A stretch of 28,276 nucleotides of DNA, from assembly GCA_015179045.1 (NCBI GenBank), contig WHUZ01000211.1, positions 1 through 28,276 on the forward strand, given 5' to 3'. The position numbers and the translations under genes were made by a program. Origin of the DNA: Kalaharituber pfeilii (lineage: Eukaryota > Ascomycota > Pezizomycetes > Pezizales > Pezizaceae). Under the pieces are notes generated by a model that was not told the origin of the DNA, did not search any database, and saw only the letters and a program-made list of their open reading frames with translations. Shown here piece after piece: positions 27,201 to 28,276 of the stretch (position 1 is the first letter of the stretch; each line of letters starts with the position of its first letter).

Positions 27201-28276
27201 TCTCGTTAGGTCATCATATTTCTCTTTGAACCTAACGAACTCAGCTTTTTTCTCTTCATGGGTATTGGATGCTTTTGCTGTAATTTGATCAAGTAGGAGT
27301 TAGTATTCTGGAGATTGGTCGAAGTAGTATACTGTGAAGCTAGAGATGGTAATTTGTGTACCATCTTCGATACTATATTCGGACCAGTGAGGCTGCACTG
27401 TCAGCCAATAATATAAGATTCGATCTTATTGAGTCGATGACTTGGAATGGTAGTAGATACCAAAAGTAATGATAATATATCTTGTAGTATTTCACAGCTG
27501 TATTATTTGAGCAATGAGTATATAGCTGTCACAATCTGGTCAATTGCTACCCAAATTCTATAGCTGTTAGAAATATCAAGATGTATTTAGGAGATTTCTC
27601 TCATAGTCCTCTTTAGCAAACCTGGATATATGCAGTGAAAGACTCAAAGAGCTCCCTACAAGTACTTTTGTTAGTAAGATTGCCAGCCACAAAGTCCCAG
27701 AGAGTGTTCAATCCAAGTTTTGATATCTTTAAGAGCAGTTCTGAGGTCTGTTCCTGATATACTAAGCATGAACTTGTTTGAAAGTGTAGATGCTAACTAA
27801 TGCTAGTGACAGAGCCTCTCGGGTGCTTAGGATTGAATGTATATGGTACAGTGAATGTGGGAGAGTGTTGTATTCATGCCAGATATTTTGGATATATACT
27901 TAGCTGTTCAATATCATTAAATTGATATCTTTTTTGATATCTAGTTCGGAAACTGAAAGGCCATTCGACCTCTCTCACTGAACTGAGCTGGACATTCTAA
28001 AGCAATTTGCTAGAAGTACCCCCACAGCATGTACTGCCTCTCTCAACTTGAGCACTGAAGGCTGAATACTCTCTCTGAGCTTTGCCGCCCTATAACTCAA
28101 CTTACAACACATATAATTCAGCCTCTCACTAGCAATCTCTAGTCATATCCCTATATTCAAGACCTTTGTTATGATAACTCCATCATAATCTTATACTCTC
28201 ATTATACATACCCTCCTTCACTCTAGAATTTCGGTCGAGCAAAGTACTCTAGAACACTACTTAGATAACCAACTAC
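24275..28276 (-). pseudogene. DUF3638/DUF3645 relic, N-terminal part, runs off the window
   Basis: Minus-strand relic. Recognisable blocks from the right: LNYMCCKLSYRAAKLRES (about 28040-28130), AIEFWVAIDQIVTAIYSLL (about 27490-27570), YSIEDGTQITISSFT (about 27330-27385), LLPSDDLQAKAVVVEL (about 27040-27090), IKQNWLEQISMQILIAL (in 26168-26392), a frame at 25616-25801 with TLLVDTLLYGGLLKEY, and 24495-24845 with MIPHGKVHYSSEGYH, YLHMLTAYCLPDPLTCLTG and ALDDLYSASFWSF. The last is the most typical family signature. Then KAMQQINWQANL near 24370-24400, before element 3 cuts in. Many stops, AT-rich, RIP-like. The true start lies beyond 28276. Confidence 0.82.
25558..25576. repeat. 19-bp poly(T) run followed by a G-rich tract
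   Basis: T19 followed by GAGGGGGGAGG inside the DUF3638 relic. Read on the minus strand it is a C-rich stretch then poly(A), which resembles the tail of a retroposed insert, but no clear target duplication was found. Confidence 0.5.

Overview
The window looks like a repeat-rich, heterochromatin-like stretch of a filamentous ascomycete genome (Pezizomycotina; a Eurotiomycete is possible but not shown). The evidence is chromodomain Ty3/gypsy LTR retrotransposons, a decayed fungal-type giant DUF3638/DUF3645 gene, and heavy C-to-T / G-to-A decay of the RIP type (repeat-induced point mutation). I see no intact host gene, tRNA, rRNA or CRISPR array. All family names come from recognised motifs, not from a search.

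Layout. (1) 1-609: GC-rich edge of unknown nature, then non-coding sequence. (2) 610-5058, 11977-12497 and 24275-28276, all minus strand, are three pieces of one host pseudogene of the DUF3638/DUF3645 family, roughly 9 kb in total and about 3,000 codons. The C-terminus is at 610 and the N-terminal part runs off the right edge. (3) Element 1, 5059-11971, minus strand, is a nearly intact chromovirus with 695/694-bp LTRs, GTAGT target duplications, gag, protease-RT-RNase H-integrase and a chromodomain. It sits inside the pseudogene. (4) Element 3, 12498-24269, plus strand, is an old RIP-mutated gypsy copy, also inside the pseudogene. (5) Element 2, 16302-22100, minus strand, is a younger copy of the same family as element 3. 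It is nested inside element 3 in opposite orientation, with ACGAT target duplications. (6) A roughly 50-bp poly(A)-tailed insert lies inside element 3 at about 22419-22470.

Inferred order of events: the DUF3638 gene was hit by element 3; gene and element 3 were RIP-mutated; then element 1, element 2 and the poly(A) insert arrived, since they lack RIP damage or duplicate already mutated target DNA.

Most interesting points. Element 1 carries a textbook -1 frameshift cassette at the gag-pol junction: a GGGAAAA heptamer, a 6-nt spacer and a two-part stem-loop, overlapping an ATGA stop/start. All three elements show an exact 8-nt complementarity between the site just after the 5' LTR and the RNA start region of the LTR, and the pair co-varies between families. 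That points to Tf1-like self-priming of reverse transcription. Elements 2 and 3 share a broken RT YxDD motif and a deletion of the integrase C-terminus plus half of the chromodomain. Element 2 nevertheless has LTRs without a single substitution, so a defective family seems to have been mobilised in trans. The host relic keeps traces of an NTPase/helicase-like motif set, corrupted by RIP-type transitions.
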